This document shows, one piece after another, positions 16,970 through 26,954 of a DNA stretch of 64,000 bases. The notes beneath the pieces are model-generated. The model made no database searches. It was given only the letters and a program-made list of their open reading frames with translations, and was not told the origin of the DNA. The stretch covers positions 434,001 through 498,000 of the forward strand of contig NZ_RQJP01000005.1 in assembly GCF_003858645.1 (NCBI RefSeq), given 5' to 3'. Position numbers and translations under genes: made by a program. Every line of letters starts with the position of its first letter. Position 1 is the first letter of the stretch. The DNA is from Larkinella knui. Lineage in GTDB: Bacteria > Bacteroidota > Bacteroidia > Cytophagales > Spirosomataceae.

Positions 16970-19957
16970 TTATTTAACGGGTTCATGACTCCCCAGTTCG
17001 CTCAAATACCGGATCAAGTCCCGCACGTCCTCTTCCGAATAGGCATCCATCAGCCCCGTTGGCATCAGCGAACCGCTTTCCGTCTGGCTCGCCAGTTCTT
17101 TTTTGTCGATAATCCGGCTTTTGGAAGAAGCCATTGTTTTGATGTGAATCACGTCGGCGGTTTCGAAAACCTTGATGCCCTGAATGATTTCCCCCTTTTT
17201 CGTTTCCACCTGCACGCGATTGTACCCTTCTTTGATATTCTGGTTGGGCCAAAGCACTTCCGTAATGATTTCCCGCGACGAAAGCCCCCGGCCAATGGCG
17301 GAGAGGTTCGGACCGATGGTGCCGCCCTGGCCGTTCAGCGCGTGGCAGGCCGGGCAACTGGGATTCGCCCGATAAATCAATTCGCCCCGTTTGGCGTCGC
17401 CCTGTTCCCCGACGGCTTTGGCCAGTTTTTCCACGTACTCCGGACTGTATTTTCGGGCGACAATCGTCCGTTCTTCGGCCAGCGCATTCAGGCGGGCGCT
17501 GAGTTCGGGCGCGTTGATTCCCTTGGTGGCCAGAGCTTCCAGCGCCAGCCGGGCCTGCGGTTTCGGCAGGGCGGTTTTTGCCAGTTCTGCCAGCAACGCT
17601 TTGATGCCGGAACGCTGATCGATCAGGGGCGTGATGGCTTCGCGCATGGCCTCGGCAGAACCGCCCGACCGCTGCATTTCCCGCACGGTGGCCCCGGCCG
17701 CCAGGGTCACATCCAGTTCACTGATGCCTTTCAATGCCGCCAGCCGGATCACGCGGGGCGTTTCGGCCGAACCGACCAGTTTCTGCAACAACGGCAGAGC
17801 CGCCCGTCCGTTCAATTCAACCAATGCCTTCAATCCTTCGGCCCGCACCCGCTGATCGATCGGGTAGCTGGTCGCCAGTGAACGGATCGTAGTCGCTGCC
17901 GAACGGATTTTCCACGCCCGCACCAGGTGAATGGCCGCCATGTTGACCTCGGCGGTTTTCGACGGTAACAGACTGTTTTTGAGCGAAAGTGCGGCCTTGG
18001 GCGAAACCGGTTGGGCATCGAGTTTACTCAGATTTTCGAGCAAAGCCGCATCGGTTTGGGCGGCTGGCTGGTTCAGGATAAACGCAATGTCGGCGGCTTT
18101 TCCGGTTTTCGCCAGGCTCAGCAGCAGACTGCGCCGAACGTCGGGCGAAAGATTTTCGGTGGCAATTACTTTCCGGTATTGATCCGCCGAATACCACGAA
18201 GGCGGTATAACGCTCACGAGCCAGGCCAGATGAGCCGGTTTTTTGAACGCGATTTTTCCGGTTTGTAGCGCCGGTTCCCACGCTTCCTGCAAGGCATACG
18301 CGGTTTTGTTCAGCGCATACCGGAGAAACTTGTCCATCGGCTGATTCAGCACCTGAGCCGCCAAAACCATCGCTTCGGGGCGGTGAACGGAACTGACGGC
18401 CACCAATGCCTCCAGCCGAACCCGCGCATTTTCGTCGGTAATCAACGGTTCCAGCAGCGCCAGCGGATCGGCAAGCCGGTCGGACCAGCGACCGGCCACG
18501 TGAGCCGCATACGCCCGCGCCCCCGATTCTTTGCCCTGGGCGAGCTGGCGGAGCAGGGCTTCATTCACGAGTTCGTGGCTTTCAAAAACGCCGAGCACTT
18601 CCATCAGGCAATGTTCGTAATTAGCATCCTGGGGGGCCAGTTTGCCAATCCAGTCGGTCAAAGCCGGTTTGACTTCCGCCAACGGTTTTTCGGCCAGGAG
18701 CCGCTTTGCCTGGTATCGCACCCAGTGTTCATCGGATTTCAATTGATCCAGCAAAACCGAAACCGGTTGCCCGGCCAGCTTCGGCGGCTGAACCAGCGGT
18801 CGGCCGGTGGCCGTAATCCGCCAGATTCGTCCGTGGGTTTTGTCGCGGTCGGGGTGCCGCATCGACGCCTGGTAGTGGCCGATAATGGGGTTGTACCAGT
18901 CCAGCACATACAAAGCACCGTCGGGACCCACCTTGACGTCGATGGGTCGGAAACTGCGGCTACCCGAACTTAGAATCGGGTCGAGCAAACGGGCCGAATA
19001 GCCGGATGAATCGCTGGTGACCCGCATCCGCTCGATTTTGTTGTTGTAGTATCCGGCAATGACAAAATCACCCTTCAGATCGTCCGGTAAGTGTTTTGTC
19101 CGAATGATTTCGATGATCGAGCCTTTGATGACGAGCTTGCCGATGGGCGGGAGCAGGGCGCGTTGGGCGGTTTTGACCAGACCCGGAACGGTGTAAAACA
19201 GCTCGGGGTCGTTGGCTTTGTGGAACATTTCGCCCCACTCGCCGAAATTCATCCCCCACGGATTGACGCTGGCCGTAGAGCCATCCAGAAAAGGATCGAG
19301 CTGACGGCGCAGCGGCCGATACCGCCAGATGGCGGCCCGGTCGGCTTTTTCGATGCCCCAGGCCGTTTCGACCCGGCTGTAAATGCTGTGCCCCTGCGAA
19401 AAAAACAACTCACCGCCCGGGCTCCAAATGAATGAGTTGATCGTCTGGTGCGAATCATGTGTGCCAAAACCGGACAGGAGGACTTCGCGCGTGTCGGCTT
19501 TCCCGTCGTGATCGGTATCTTTTAGAAACACCAGCTCGGTTTGTTCGCCCAGATACACCCCGCCGTGGCCGAGTTCGAACCCGAGCGGCATCATCAGGCC
19601 GTCGGCAAAAACCCAGGACGTATCCGCCTTGCCGTCGCCGTTGCGGTCTTCGAGAATGGTGAGTTTATCGACCGGTTTTTGGCCGGGTTCCAGTTGCGGA
19701 TACGACGGAATGGTCAGCACCCACAACCGCCCTTTTTCGTCCCATCGCATGGCGCAGGGGTCGGCAATGCCGAGTTCTTCGGAAGCAAACAATTCGATTT
19801 TGTAGCCGTTGGCAAGCTGGAATGATTTGAGCTCGGCGGCTACTGAATTATCCGTTTCCGCCGGCGAAACCGACATCGGGTTGATCTGCCCCCGGCAGAC
19901 ATTTGTTCGGCCTAACAGGCTCAGAACCAAGGTAATCAGGAGCGGTATTTTATGCAT
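16970..19957 (-). CDS. PVC-type dehydrogenase with HEAT repeats and cytochrome c, second copy
   Basis: A 995-residue exported protein starting MHKIPLLITLVLSLLGRTNV (ATG at 19957; the in-frame ATG at 19981 spoils the signal peptide). A propeller (about 40-400; AMRWDEKGRLWVLTIPSYP, DRNGDGKADTSWVFADGL, GPDGALYVLDWYNP) is followed by a long HEAT-repeat region (about 420-840) and a C-terminal cytochrome c with C868-x-x-C871-H872 in CPACHALNGQGG. The final motif LMPTGLMDAYSEEDVRDLIRYL is typical of the family and offers a heme methionine. It resembles the protein at 8626 in architecture but has a longer HEAT region. Its position downstream of susCD and the DUF1080-SGNH gene suggests it oxidises the imported or surface-bound glycan. 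Confidence 0.87.
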   Translation of the reverse strand: MHKIPLLITLVLSLLGRTNVCRGQINPMSVSPAETDNSVAAELKSFQLANGYKIELFASEELGIADPCAMRWDEKGRLWVLTIPSYPQLEPGQKPVDKLTILEDRNGDGKADTSWVFADGLMMPLGFELGHGGVYLGEQTELVFLKDTDHDGKADTREVLLSGFGTHDSHQTINSFIWSPGGELFFSQGHSIYSRVETAWGIEKADRAAIWRYRPLRRQLDPFLDGSTASVNPWGMNFGEWGEMFHKANDPELFYTVPGLVKTAQRALLPPIGKLVIKGSIIEIIRTKHLPDDLKGDFVIAGYYNNKIERMRVTSDSSGYSARLLDPILSSGSRSFRPIDVKVGPDGALYVLDWYNPIIGHYQASMRHPDRDKTHGRIWRITATGRPLVQPPKLAGQPVSVLLDQLKSDEHWVRYQAKRLLAEKPLAEVKPALTDWIGKLAPQDANYEHCLMEVLGVFESHELVNEALLRQLAQGKESGARAYAAHVAGRWSDRLADPLALLEPLITDENARVRLEALVAVSSVHRPEAMVLAAQVLNQPMDKFLRYALNKTAYALQEAWEPALQTGKIAFKKPAHLAWLVSVIPPSWYSADQYRKVIATENLSPDVRRSLLLSLAKTGKAADIAFILNQPAAQTDAALLENLSKLDAQPVSPKAALSLKNSLLPSKTAEVNMAAIHLVRAWKIRSAATTIRSLATSYPIDQRVRAEGLKALVELNGRAALPLLQKLVGSAETPRVIRLAALKGISELDVTLAAGATVREMQRSGGSAEAMREAITPLIDQRSGIKALLAELAKTALPKPQARLALEALATKGINAPELSARLNALAEERTIVARKYSPEYVEKLAKAVGEQGDAKRGELIYRANPSCPACHALNGQGGTIGPNLSAIGRGLSSREIITEVLWPNQNIKEGYNRVQVETKKGEIIQGIKVFETADVIHIKTMASSKSRIIDKKELASQTESGSLMPTGLMDAYSEEDVRDLIRYLSELGSHEPVK

Positions 19958-20005
19958 AATGGGTTTAGTAACAGGAGTCATAAGGCGTTTGCCGGGTCAT
20001 ACAGC

Positions 20006-20099
20006 CCCCGGTTTTAACCGGGGATAACGGTAATCAGTTGGTCATTCGATATCAATAACCGTTTTAACGGTTTGGGGACCTTAAACCGTTAAAACGGTT
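20006..20099. repeat. Cluster of perfect palindromes between two PUL genes
   Basis: CCCCGGTTTTAACCGGGG (20006-20023) is a perfect hairpin. A second, larger one pairs 20057-20073 (AACCGTTTTAACGGTTT) with its perfect complement at 20083-20099. A shorter CGGTTGAAACCG follows near 20131. They fill the gap between the DUF1080-SGNH gene and the dehydrogenase and may process or end the operon transcript. Confidence 0.65.
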
Positions 20100-20188
20100 A
20101 CTCTGCCAGTGTTTTTTGCCTGATTTACCCACGGTTGAAACCGTCGGCTGGTGTTTTAATCCGGCTGGAATGGCGGTTCAGGAAAGCA

Positions 20189-21781
20189 TTATCGGACCGG
20201 AGCCAGCTTGCTTTGTTCGTCCCTGATCCGCTGTTCGGCTTCCCGGATCAGCGGTTCGAAGGCTTTCATTTCTTCGGGAAAAATCCGCCGGTCCTTGTCT
20301 TTCCAGTCGTGGCTGAAGGGTTGCGTAATCCGGTCGCCGTTCAAAAACGCCCAGTTGCTCGGACGCCAGTAATTGAACCACAGGACATTCTTGGTCAGCA
20401 CCTCTTTTTGAAGCGGAACCAGTTCCGTAGAAAACTCGCGCGGAGACTGGAGCGCTTTCATGATCAAAGCGGCCACCAGTCGCTGCCCGTCCGGGTTGAG
20501 ATGCATCCCGTCGGTCGTCAGCGATCCGAACGACGGCGATGCCTGCAGCGGGTGAAACAGATCGATAAAACCGTACCCTTCCGATTCCGCCAGCTTCCTG
20601 ATTTCTTCCGCGTACTGCTCAACGGGCGCGGTGGTCAGCGGATTCGCCGACTGAGCTTCGGGAGTCCGGTACGAACGGGCGGGTTCGAACGGAATGGGCG
20701 AAAGCAGGACGATGCGCCGGTCGGTTTTCCGGATTTCGTCCAGCCGTTTTTTATACGAAGCGACAAACTGGGGAAGGGCTTTGACACCGCCCAATGATTC
20801 CAGTTGCCCGAACTGCACAAACGCCACATCGGTGCCCAGGCTGTCCAGGTTCTTGCTCCAGCTTTTGAAACCGACATCCCGGAATTGCTCAAAAACCGTA
20901 TCGCCGTCCCACCCCAGATTCCAGATGCGGAGTTTCGTTGTCGGGTGGGCCGCCAGAATCAGCGATTCCAGAATACCGTCTTTCCGCATCGTGGCGATGT
21001 TGGTTCCGCCTGCAAAAGCGATGACGTCGTCCGATTGGAGCTTCAACGGTAACCCGCTCTGGCGTTTATCGAGCGGTAATTTCAATTGCTGATCCAGTTG
21101 CGATTCAGTCAAACCGGCCAGTTCAACGTTCGGGTTGTGCACCAGCCGGTTGATTTTGTAGGTAACGGTTTGGGGCTCACCGCTGTGTATCTGAAGCGCT
21201 ATGTATCCCGACGCGTCACCGCCCGGGTCTTTGATGGCAACGGCCAGTTTTCCATTGATGGCCGTCCAGATCCGGTCGCCCACCGCCAGAATCTCGTAGT
21301 GATTCCACTGCCCGCGCCTGACGGCTTTTTCGCCCCGATCCGACCAGTCCAGTTTCTGCCGACCGTGTTCGTGGTACAATCGTCCCCAAACGTCCCGGCC
21401 CATATCGGCCTGATATCCCAGCGCCTGCCCGGTGGCGTCGGCTTTTTGGGAGCGAAACTGAATCCCGGCATTGCGGTCGTCCGGTTCGAGTTTGACATCG
21501 ATGCTCAGGTAAAAATTGGCCACTTTGACGGACGACCACAGGAACCGGTTTTTGGCAACCGGCTGGTCGGCCCGGCCCACGATGGCGCCGTCTTTCACCG
21601 ACCAGTAGCTCCTGTCCGTTGCCGACCAGCCGGACAAATCCTTTCCGTTGAAGAACGTTTTATCCAGGCGGGGTTGGGCCCAACTGACGGAGTACGAAAT
21701 TCCTAAAAATAGCACTATACAGTGCAACCCCTGTCGGGCTGCTGAATAAAAACCGTTGCCGGAGCTTCTGGATGAAGACAT
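20189..21781 (-). CDS. DUF1080 (3-keto-disaccharide hydrolase-like) fused to an SGNH-type domain
   Basis: A 530-residue exported fusion. After a signal region ending near SVSWAQ, residues ~38-214 form a DUF1080/PF06439 concanavalin-like domain (FFNGKDLSGW, WSVKDGAIVGR, NAGIQFRSQ, RRGQWNHYEI). Members of this domain have been shown to act on 3-keto-glycosides. Residues ~250-455 form an SGNH/GDSL-like domain ending in the Asp-His block TDGMHLNPDGQRLVA. Its first block reads IAFAGGTNIATM (GGTN at 258-261), so the usual nucleophilic serine of GDS is missing. The gene lies 34 bases after susD and belongs to the SusCD operon. Function is inferred from domains. Confidence 0.83.
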   Translation of the reverse strand: MSSSRSSGNGFYSAARQGLHCIVLFLGISYSVSWAQPRLDKTFFNGKDLSGWSATDRSYWSVKDGAIVGRADQPVAKNRFLWSSVKVANFYLSIDVKLEPDDRNAGIQFRSQKADATGQALGYQADMGRDVWGRLYHEHGRQKLDWSDRGEKAVRRGQWNHYEILAVGDRIWTAINGKLAVAIKDPGGDASGYIALQIHSGEPQTVTYKINRLVHNPNVELAGLTESQLDQQLKLPLDKRQSGLPLKLQSDDVIAFAGGTNIATMRKDGILESLILAAHPTTKLRIWNLGWDGDTVFEQFRDVGFKSWSKNLDSLGTDVAFVQFGQLESLGGVKALPQFVASYKKRLDEIRKTDRRIVLLSPIPFEPARSYRTPEAQSANPLTTAPVEQYAEEIRKLAESEGYGFIDLFHPLQASPSFGSLTTDGMHLNPDGQRLVAALIMKALQSPREFSTELVPLQKEVLTKNVLWFNYWRPSNWAFLNGDRITQPFSHDWKDKDRRIFPEEMKAFEPLIREAEQRIRDEQSKLAPVR

Positions 21782-21815
21782 ATGGATTTATTGGTTTAGG
21801 AATATCGGTCAGGAT

Positions 21816-23324
21816 TCAATATCCCGGATTCTGTTTCATATCCGGATTGATGATGATTTCGCCGATGGGAATCGGATACAGCAAATCCCGCTCCGTAACG
21901 TTAAAAGCCGCGGCTGCGGGCGCACTACCCAGCGGGTAATAATATTTCTGCGGATTGGCCTTGATGCGCGCACCGTACTCGCTCATAGTCTTGACAGCCA
22001 GGCCACTGCGGACCAGATCATGCCAGCGTTTGTTCTCAAAAGCCAGCTCGATCCGGCGTTCGCGCAGGATCGCGTCGCGCAACGCCGTCTGGTTGGTAGC
22101 CGTTGTGTTGGGCAGCCCGGCCCGGGTCCGCACCTGATTCAGAAAACCCACCGCATCTGCCGAACGCCCCTGTTCGTTGGTGGCTTCGGCCAGCAGCAGC
22201 AGCACTTCCGAATACCGGTACACCGGCCAGTTTACACCGGTTTCGCCGTAGCGGGCGTGCGGAAACTGGTACTTTTTGATGTACGGCGTATTCTTATAGG
22301 TAACCCCCACCAACGGCGAGGGGCCGGAATAGAAACCGATGGAAGCTTTATACCGCTTGTCTTTGAGCGTATCTTCATAAGCCGCCAGCAAGTCCGGCGT
22401 TGGCGTATTGTAACAGCCATCTGTGTTTGAGGAAGACGGTTTTACACCCGTAATGACCGATGGATCAGCCAGTACCGGCAAAAACTTATACGGCATGTAA
22501 TTGCTGACCGCCTGCGAAGTGCCTTCTGCGTACTGAACATCGAAGATGATTTCGCTATTTCCTTCATTGGTCGGCTTGAAAACATCGCCGTAGTCGGGCA
22601 GTAGCGCGTAACCCTGGGTTGTCACGGATTTTAAAGCCGCTTCGGCTTCGGGCCAGCGTTTCTGGTTGATATACACGTCAGCCAGCAGCGTATAAGCCGC
22701 TCCCGATGCAACGCGCCCGGCGGTTTGGGCGGCTTTGGCGGGCAGGAGTCTGGTGGCCAGTTCGGCATCGGCAATGATCTGTTTGTAGACTTCGCTGCTA
22801 TCGGCGCGCGGCTTGAACGTATCCTTATACGAACCGGCGGGTTCGAGGAAAATCGGGACGCCCCCGAAGTTTTTGAGCAGATCGAAGTAGGCAAAAGCGC
22901 GTAAGAAATACGTCTGACCTTTCAGGTTATCTTTAATCGCCTTGTCGAAATCAACCTGGTCGATTGTACTCAAAACCTGGTTGGCCCGGGCGATGATCAG
23001 GTAATCGTTGGTCCACTTTCCGGCGGTATTGCGGTTGTTGTTTTCCAGCGTAAACGTCGACGGATCTTCTTCCGGTTTCGGGCCGCGCTGGGCAATGTTG
23101 AACACAAAATGGGTGTTGTCAGACCGCATTTCGTTCAAGATCCAATCCTGATTATACAGCCCCTGCAAGGGCGCATAAATTCCACCGACGGCCTGCTCAA
23201 AATCTTCCTTCGACTGGTAGAAACTGGCCGGTGTCAGCACGGTTTCGGGAACGACATCCAAAAAATTCTTGCAGGCACCTGCCGTGAGCAGCAAAAGTCC
23301 CGCGAGTAAAAATCTATTTTTCAT
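21816..23324 (-). CDS. SusD/RagB-family outer-membrane glycan-binding lipoprotein
   Basis: A 502-residue SusD homologue. The lipobox LLTAGAC places the lipidated cysteine at residue 18. Family motifs are FLDVVPETVLTPASFYQSKE near the N-terminus, the helical TPR-like core, YRYSEVLLLLAEATNEQGRS, and the C-terminal ERRIELAFENKRWHDLVR and LYPIPIGEIIINPDMKQNPG. It caps the SusC barrel at 23345 and presents the substrate at the cell surface. It begins 20 bases past the susC stop, so translation is likely linked. Confidence 0.95.
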   Translation of the reverse strand: MKNRFLLAGLLLLTAGACKNFLDVVPETVLTPASFYQSKEDFEQAVGGIYAPLQGLYNQDWILNEMRSDNTHFVFNIAQRGPKPEEDPSTFTLENNNRNTAGKWTNDYLIIARANQVLSTIDQVDFDKAIKDNLKGQTYFLRAFAYFDLLKNFGGVPIFLEPAGSYKDTFKPRADSSEVYKQIIADAELATRLLPAKAAQTAGRVASGAAYTLLADVYINQKRWPEAEAALKSVTTQGYALLPDYGDVFKPTNEGNSEIIFDVQYAEGTSQAVSNYMPYKFLPVLADPSVITGVKPSSSNTDGCYNTPTPDLLAAYEDTLKDKRYKASIGFYSGPSPLVGVTYKNTPYIKKYQFPHARYGETGVNWPVYRYSEVLLLLAEATNEQGRSADAVGFLNQVRTRAGLPNTTATNQTALRDAILRERRIELAFENKRWHDLVRSGLAVKTMSEYGARIKANPQKYYYPLGSAPAAAAFNVTERDLLYPIPIGEIIINPDMKQNPGY

Positions 23325-23344
23325 GGTGATCGAATTTGCTGTTT

Positions 23345-26300
23345 TTAGAAACCGACGTTGACGCCAAAACTAACCGTGCGGGGTACCGGGTACGAATTTT
23401 CGTCGATGCCCGGCGAACTGCCGCTGGCCGAATTCCGGGTGTTCACTTCGGGGTTAGGACCGGGATAGTGGGTGATCACAAACGCATTCTGAACGCTGCC
23501 ATACACCCGCAACCGGCGAATCGGTCCGCTGGCTTTTACCGGAATGGCGTAGCCGAGGGTGATGTTTTTGAACGAGAGGTAACTGCCGTCTTTGATGTAG
23601 CGGGTGTGCCAGCGGTCGCGCTCGAGGTAAGTCGTTCCCTGTTTCACGCTGCCGTATTTTCCCGAACCCGGATCTTCCGGCGATTTCCAGCGGTCTTTTA
23701 CTTCCCGCAGGACGTTGAAAACGCCATCCAGATTAGTTGTCCAGTTTTCGTATTGCGTCAGAATCTGGTTGCCGTAGGTGCCGGTGAGGGTCAGGGAGCC
23801 GTCAAAATTACCGTACGTAAAGGTGTTTGTCATCCCGAAAATGAAATCCGGCCAGGGGTTTCCAATGTCGGTATAGTCTTCCGGAAACGTGATCTTGCCG
23901 TCGCCGTTCAAATCCCGAAACTTGATGGTTCCGACCTGTGAATCAGCGTATTTGGGCGAGCTGTCAAAATCCTGCTGGTTTTTATAGACGCCATCCTGAA
24001 CGGCTCCGTAGAACAACCCGATGGGCCGGCCGACCTGCGACCGGTGGCTGTAAAAACCGTAGCTGCTGATACCGTGGAACAAAGCCGTCGTTTCTTTGGT
24101 CGACAGGCTGACGGTTTTGTTGCGGTCGAAGGAAATGTTGAAATTGGTATTCCACGAAAACCGTTTGGTGTTGATGTTGTAGGTATTGATCCCGATTTCG
24201 TGGCCCCACAGTTTCAACTCGCCGATGTTGGTCTGGATGGTATTGAAACCGGACGATTGGGGAACGGCCACGTTAAAAAGCAGATCGCTGGATTTCGTGG
24301 AATAGTAATTATAGGTCAGCTGGATGCGGTCGTTCAGGAAATAGAGGTCGGCACCCAGGTTCAACTGTTTCTTGCGTTCCCAGCCCAAACTGTTGTCACC
24401 CAGGTTGGTGGTGGCCCGGCCCTGAAACAGACTGTTGTTGAAGGCGTAATAAACCGGACTGACAGTGGAACGAAAGGTGTAATTTCCGATGTCAAAATTA
24501 CCGGTGGTGCCGTAACTGGCGCGGAGTTTGAAGAATGAAACCGGTTTGAGAGTCCAGAAACTCTCCTTCGACACAATCCAGCCCACGGAAGCCGACGGGA
24601 AATTTCCCCACCGATTGTCCGGCCCAAACCGCGACGAACCATCCCGCCGAACCGAAGCCGTGAAGAGGTATTTGCTCTTGTAATTGTAGTTCAACCGCGC
24701 CAGGTAGGAGAGGAGCGCCCACTCCTGCACCCCGCTGGTGACCACCACCCGCCCGGCGGCACTGACGGCCTGGATCTTGTCGTCGGCATAATTGGTGGCG
24801 GTCACTAGGGTGCTTTCACCCCGGTAGCGTTGCGCCGTAAAATCCACCAGCGCGTCGATGGAGTGGCCGTTGAAATCGGTTTGGTACATCAACGAGTTTT
24901 CATTCACCCAGTTATACGACCGGCTCGTGTTGTCCGAACCGCTCGGAATGCGGGGCGGGGGCGTGAACATGACGCCAATGGTCGACGGATTAAACTGAAA
25001 CACATTAGCATTGCTCATCTGAACGTTCACCGTCGTCTTGGCCGTCAGCCCTTTCAGGATTTTGTATTCGACAAAGGCATTCGACAGCAGTTGCAGGTTT
25101 TTGCCTTCGTACACTTTCTCCTTCGCAACGCGCAACCAGTTCGGATTGCCAAACGTCGCCGGGTCGGAAGCCGTCAGCGTCAGGCTGCCGTCGGGATTGT
25201 ACGGACTCGCCAAAGGCGTGGTCGCCAGGGCCGCCGAAACGATGTTTTCGGAACCATACGGTCCGCCGTCGGTGGCAAAATTGGTGTTGGTGGCGTAATT
25301 CGGGGCTACATTAAAACCGATTTTCACCTTCGGGCTGGGTGTAAAAACCGAGTTGACGCGCAGCGAAAGCCGCTGGTAGCCCGTTCCGACAACGACGCCT
25401 TCCTGACTGAAATAACCGCCCGTGACCGACGTGCTGAAATTTTTCATGCCCGCGTTGACGGTCAGGTTGTAACTCTGAATGGGAGCGGTTCGGGTGATGG
25501 CGTCGTACCAGTCGGTGCCTTTTCCGGCGTATTGTTCGGGATTTTGAAAAACCGGATTCACCGGGCGCCCGTTCAGTTCGGCGATCTCTTTCTGAAACTG
25601 CGCGTATTCCTGGGCGTTCATCATCGTTAGCCGGCGCGATTTCGGGATCTGTTCAAACCCGTAATAGGCGTTAAAATCGATCTGCGTTTTTCCGGGAACG
25701 GCGGTTTTGGTCTGGATCAGCACCACGCCGTTGGCCGCCCGGGACCCGTAAAGCGAAGACGCTGCGGCATCTTTCAGGATGCTAATGCTCTCAATTTCAG
25801 CGGGGTTGATGGTGTTGATATTTCCGGAAATCGGCATACCGTCCACCACATACAGCGGATCGGCCCCGGCGGTGATCGAAACCGCCCCCCGGATTTTGAT
25901 GTTCATGCCTTCGCCGGGCCGTCCCGAAGTCTGGTCGATGCGCACCCCGCTCAGTTTTCCCTGCAACAATTGTCCCACCTGGGCCACGGGCGCGTCTTTC
26001 AACTGCCGTTCGGAGATGGTCGAAATGGCCCCGGTAATGTCTTCCTTTTGCTGCGTTCCGTAGCCGACCACCACCACTTCGGCCAGCGCCTTGGTGTCGG
26101 TTTTTAGCAGAATATCAACCGCCGATCGATTGCCGACCACCACTTCCTGCGGCAAATACCCCACGAACGAAAAAACCAGCGTCGCGTTTTCATCCGGTAC
26201 CGCAATCGTATAGCGGCCTTCGGCGTTGGTGGAGGTTCCGCGCTGCGACCCCTTGAGGACGACGCTCACGCCCGGAAGCCCTTCGTTTTTTTCGTCGGTA

Positions 26301-26755
26301 ACTTTGCCCGAAACCGAAAGGTCCTCTTTGGGCTGGACCGGTAAGGGTTTGATTTCCCGCAGAACCTCGCCGGTATTCAGAAAGGACGTCTTTTTTCGGT
26401 TTCGTTTGAGCACAATCTGCTCATTGGTGGATTTGTATTCGATTTGCAGGGGTGCCAGAAGCCGGTCGAGGACCGTAGAAAGGGGCTCGTTCAGCGCCGT
26501 GATGCTCACTTTTTCGTCGACCGGAATCATGTTCCGGCTGTAGGCAAACCGGACGTTGGCCCGGCTTTCGATTTCGGAAAGCGCTTTTTGCAGCGGTATA
26601 TTTTCAGCCTTCAGGCTAATATTCCTTTTCAGAAGATCCTGCGCGTCGGATTCCCGGGCGTAGGCAACGGCCGTAAGCAATCCGATGAGCAGAATTTGGA
26701 GCAACGATAACCGCATAATGGCATATGCTGTCTTGTAATTTAGAAAAAAATGCAT
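23345..26755 (-). CDS. SusC/RagA TonB-dependent transporter with STN signalling domain
   Basis: A 1136-residue outer-membrane transporter. After the signal region comes an STN domain (about 40-110; LKAENIPLQKALSEIESRAN, VRFAYS), a carboxypeptidase-regulatory-like beta domain (about 145-225; VSGKVTDEKNEGLPGVSVVL), a TonB-box/plug (VVVGYGTQQKEDITGAIS, then LYVVDGMPISGN) and a 22-strand barrel. The STN domain is the part that signals to a FecR anti-sigma factor, and fecR lies directly upstream. The start at 26755 gives a long n-region; an ATG at 26716 (MRLSLLQILLIGLL) is a good alternative. Confidence 0.95.
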   Translation of the reverse strand: MHFFLNYKTAYAIMRLSLLQILLIGLLTAVAYARESDAQDLLKRNISLKAENIPLQKALSEIESRANVRFAYSRNMIPVDEKVSITALNEPLSTVLDRLLAPLQIEYKSTNEQIVLKRNRKKTSFLNTGEVLREIKPLPVQPKEDLSVSGKVTDEKNEGLPGVSVVLKGSQRGTSTNAEGRYTIAVPDENATLVFSFVGYLPQEVVVGNRSAVDILLKTDTKALAEVVVVGYGTQQKEDITGAISTISERQLKDAPVAQVGQLLQGKLSGVRIDQTSGRPGEGMNIKIRGAVSITAGADPLYVVDGMPISGNINTINPAEIESISILKDAAASSLYGSRAANGVVLIQTKTAVPGKTQIDFNAYYGFEQIPKSRRLTMMNAQEYAQFQKEIAELNGRPVNPVFQNPEQYAGKGTDWYDAITRTAPIQSYNLTVNAGMKNFSTSVTGGYFSQEGVVVGTGYQRLSLRVNSVFTPSPKVKIGFNVAPNYATNTNFATDGGPYGSENIVSAALATTPLASPYNPDGSLTLTASDPATFGNPNWLRVAKEKVYEGKNLQLLSNAFVEYKILKGLTAKTTVNVQMSNANVFQFNPSTIGVMFTPPPRIPSGSDNTSRSYNWVNENSLMYQTDFNGHSIDALVDFTAQRYRGESTLVTATNYADDKIQAVSAAGRVVVTSGVQEWALLSYLARLNYNYKSKYLFTASVRRDGSSRFGPDNRWGNFPSASVGWIVSKESFWTLKPVSFFKLRASYGTTGNFDIGNYTFRSTVSPVYYAFNNSLFQGRATTNLGDNSLGWERKKQLNLGADLYFLNDRIQLTYNYYSTKSSDLLFNVAVPQSSGFNTIQTNIGELKLWGHEIGINTYNINTKRFSWNTNFNISFDRNKTVSLSTKETTALFHGISSYGFYSHRSQVGRPIGLFYGAVQDGVYKNQQDFDSSPKYADSQVGTIKFRDLNGDGKITFPEDYTDIGNPWPDFIFGMTNTFTYGNFDGSLTLTGTYGNQILTQYENWTTNLDGVFNVLREVKDRWKSPEDPGSGKYGSVKQGTTYLERDRWHTRYIKDGSYLSFKNITLGYAIPVKASGPIRRLRVYGSVQNAFVITHYPGPNPEVNTRNSASGSSPGIDENSYPVPRTVSFGVNVGF

Positions 26756-26792
26756 AGGTTTGGGTGGTTAAATTGAACAACAAGAAGCCAAT

Positions 26793-26859
26793 CATCACCT
26801 TCCGGGTGATGGTATTCTGGAGCGCTTGTTCAGAGTCAGGAGTGCCGCAATCACTCCTG
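26793..26859 (-). promoter_or_regulatory. Two hairpins in the fecR-susC gap
   Basis: CATCACC/GGTGATG (26793-26811) and CAGGAGTG/CACTCCTG (26837-26859, seven-base loop) are perfect stems in the 199-base gap between fecR and susC. They could lie in an intercistronic leader that sets susC levels apart from fecR, or next to a sigma-dependent susC promoter. No U-run follows, so a simple terminator is unlikely. Confidence 0.35.
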
Positions 26860-26954
26860 ATTTCCTTTATAAGCCCGGTAAGAAAAGGTGCTGTCGTTTT
26901 GGCATAGAAGAGGGTTTATAGAATGTAATTGGTACGCGTCTTTTGGCTTTTGTT

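Noticed and set aside
16907-17881. 324-codon frame on the plus strand
   Set aside because: Antisense to the cytochrome c dehydrogenase; composition is arginine, phenylalanine and glutamine rich with no motif.
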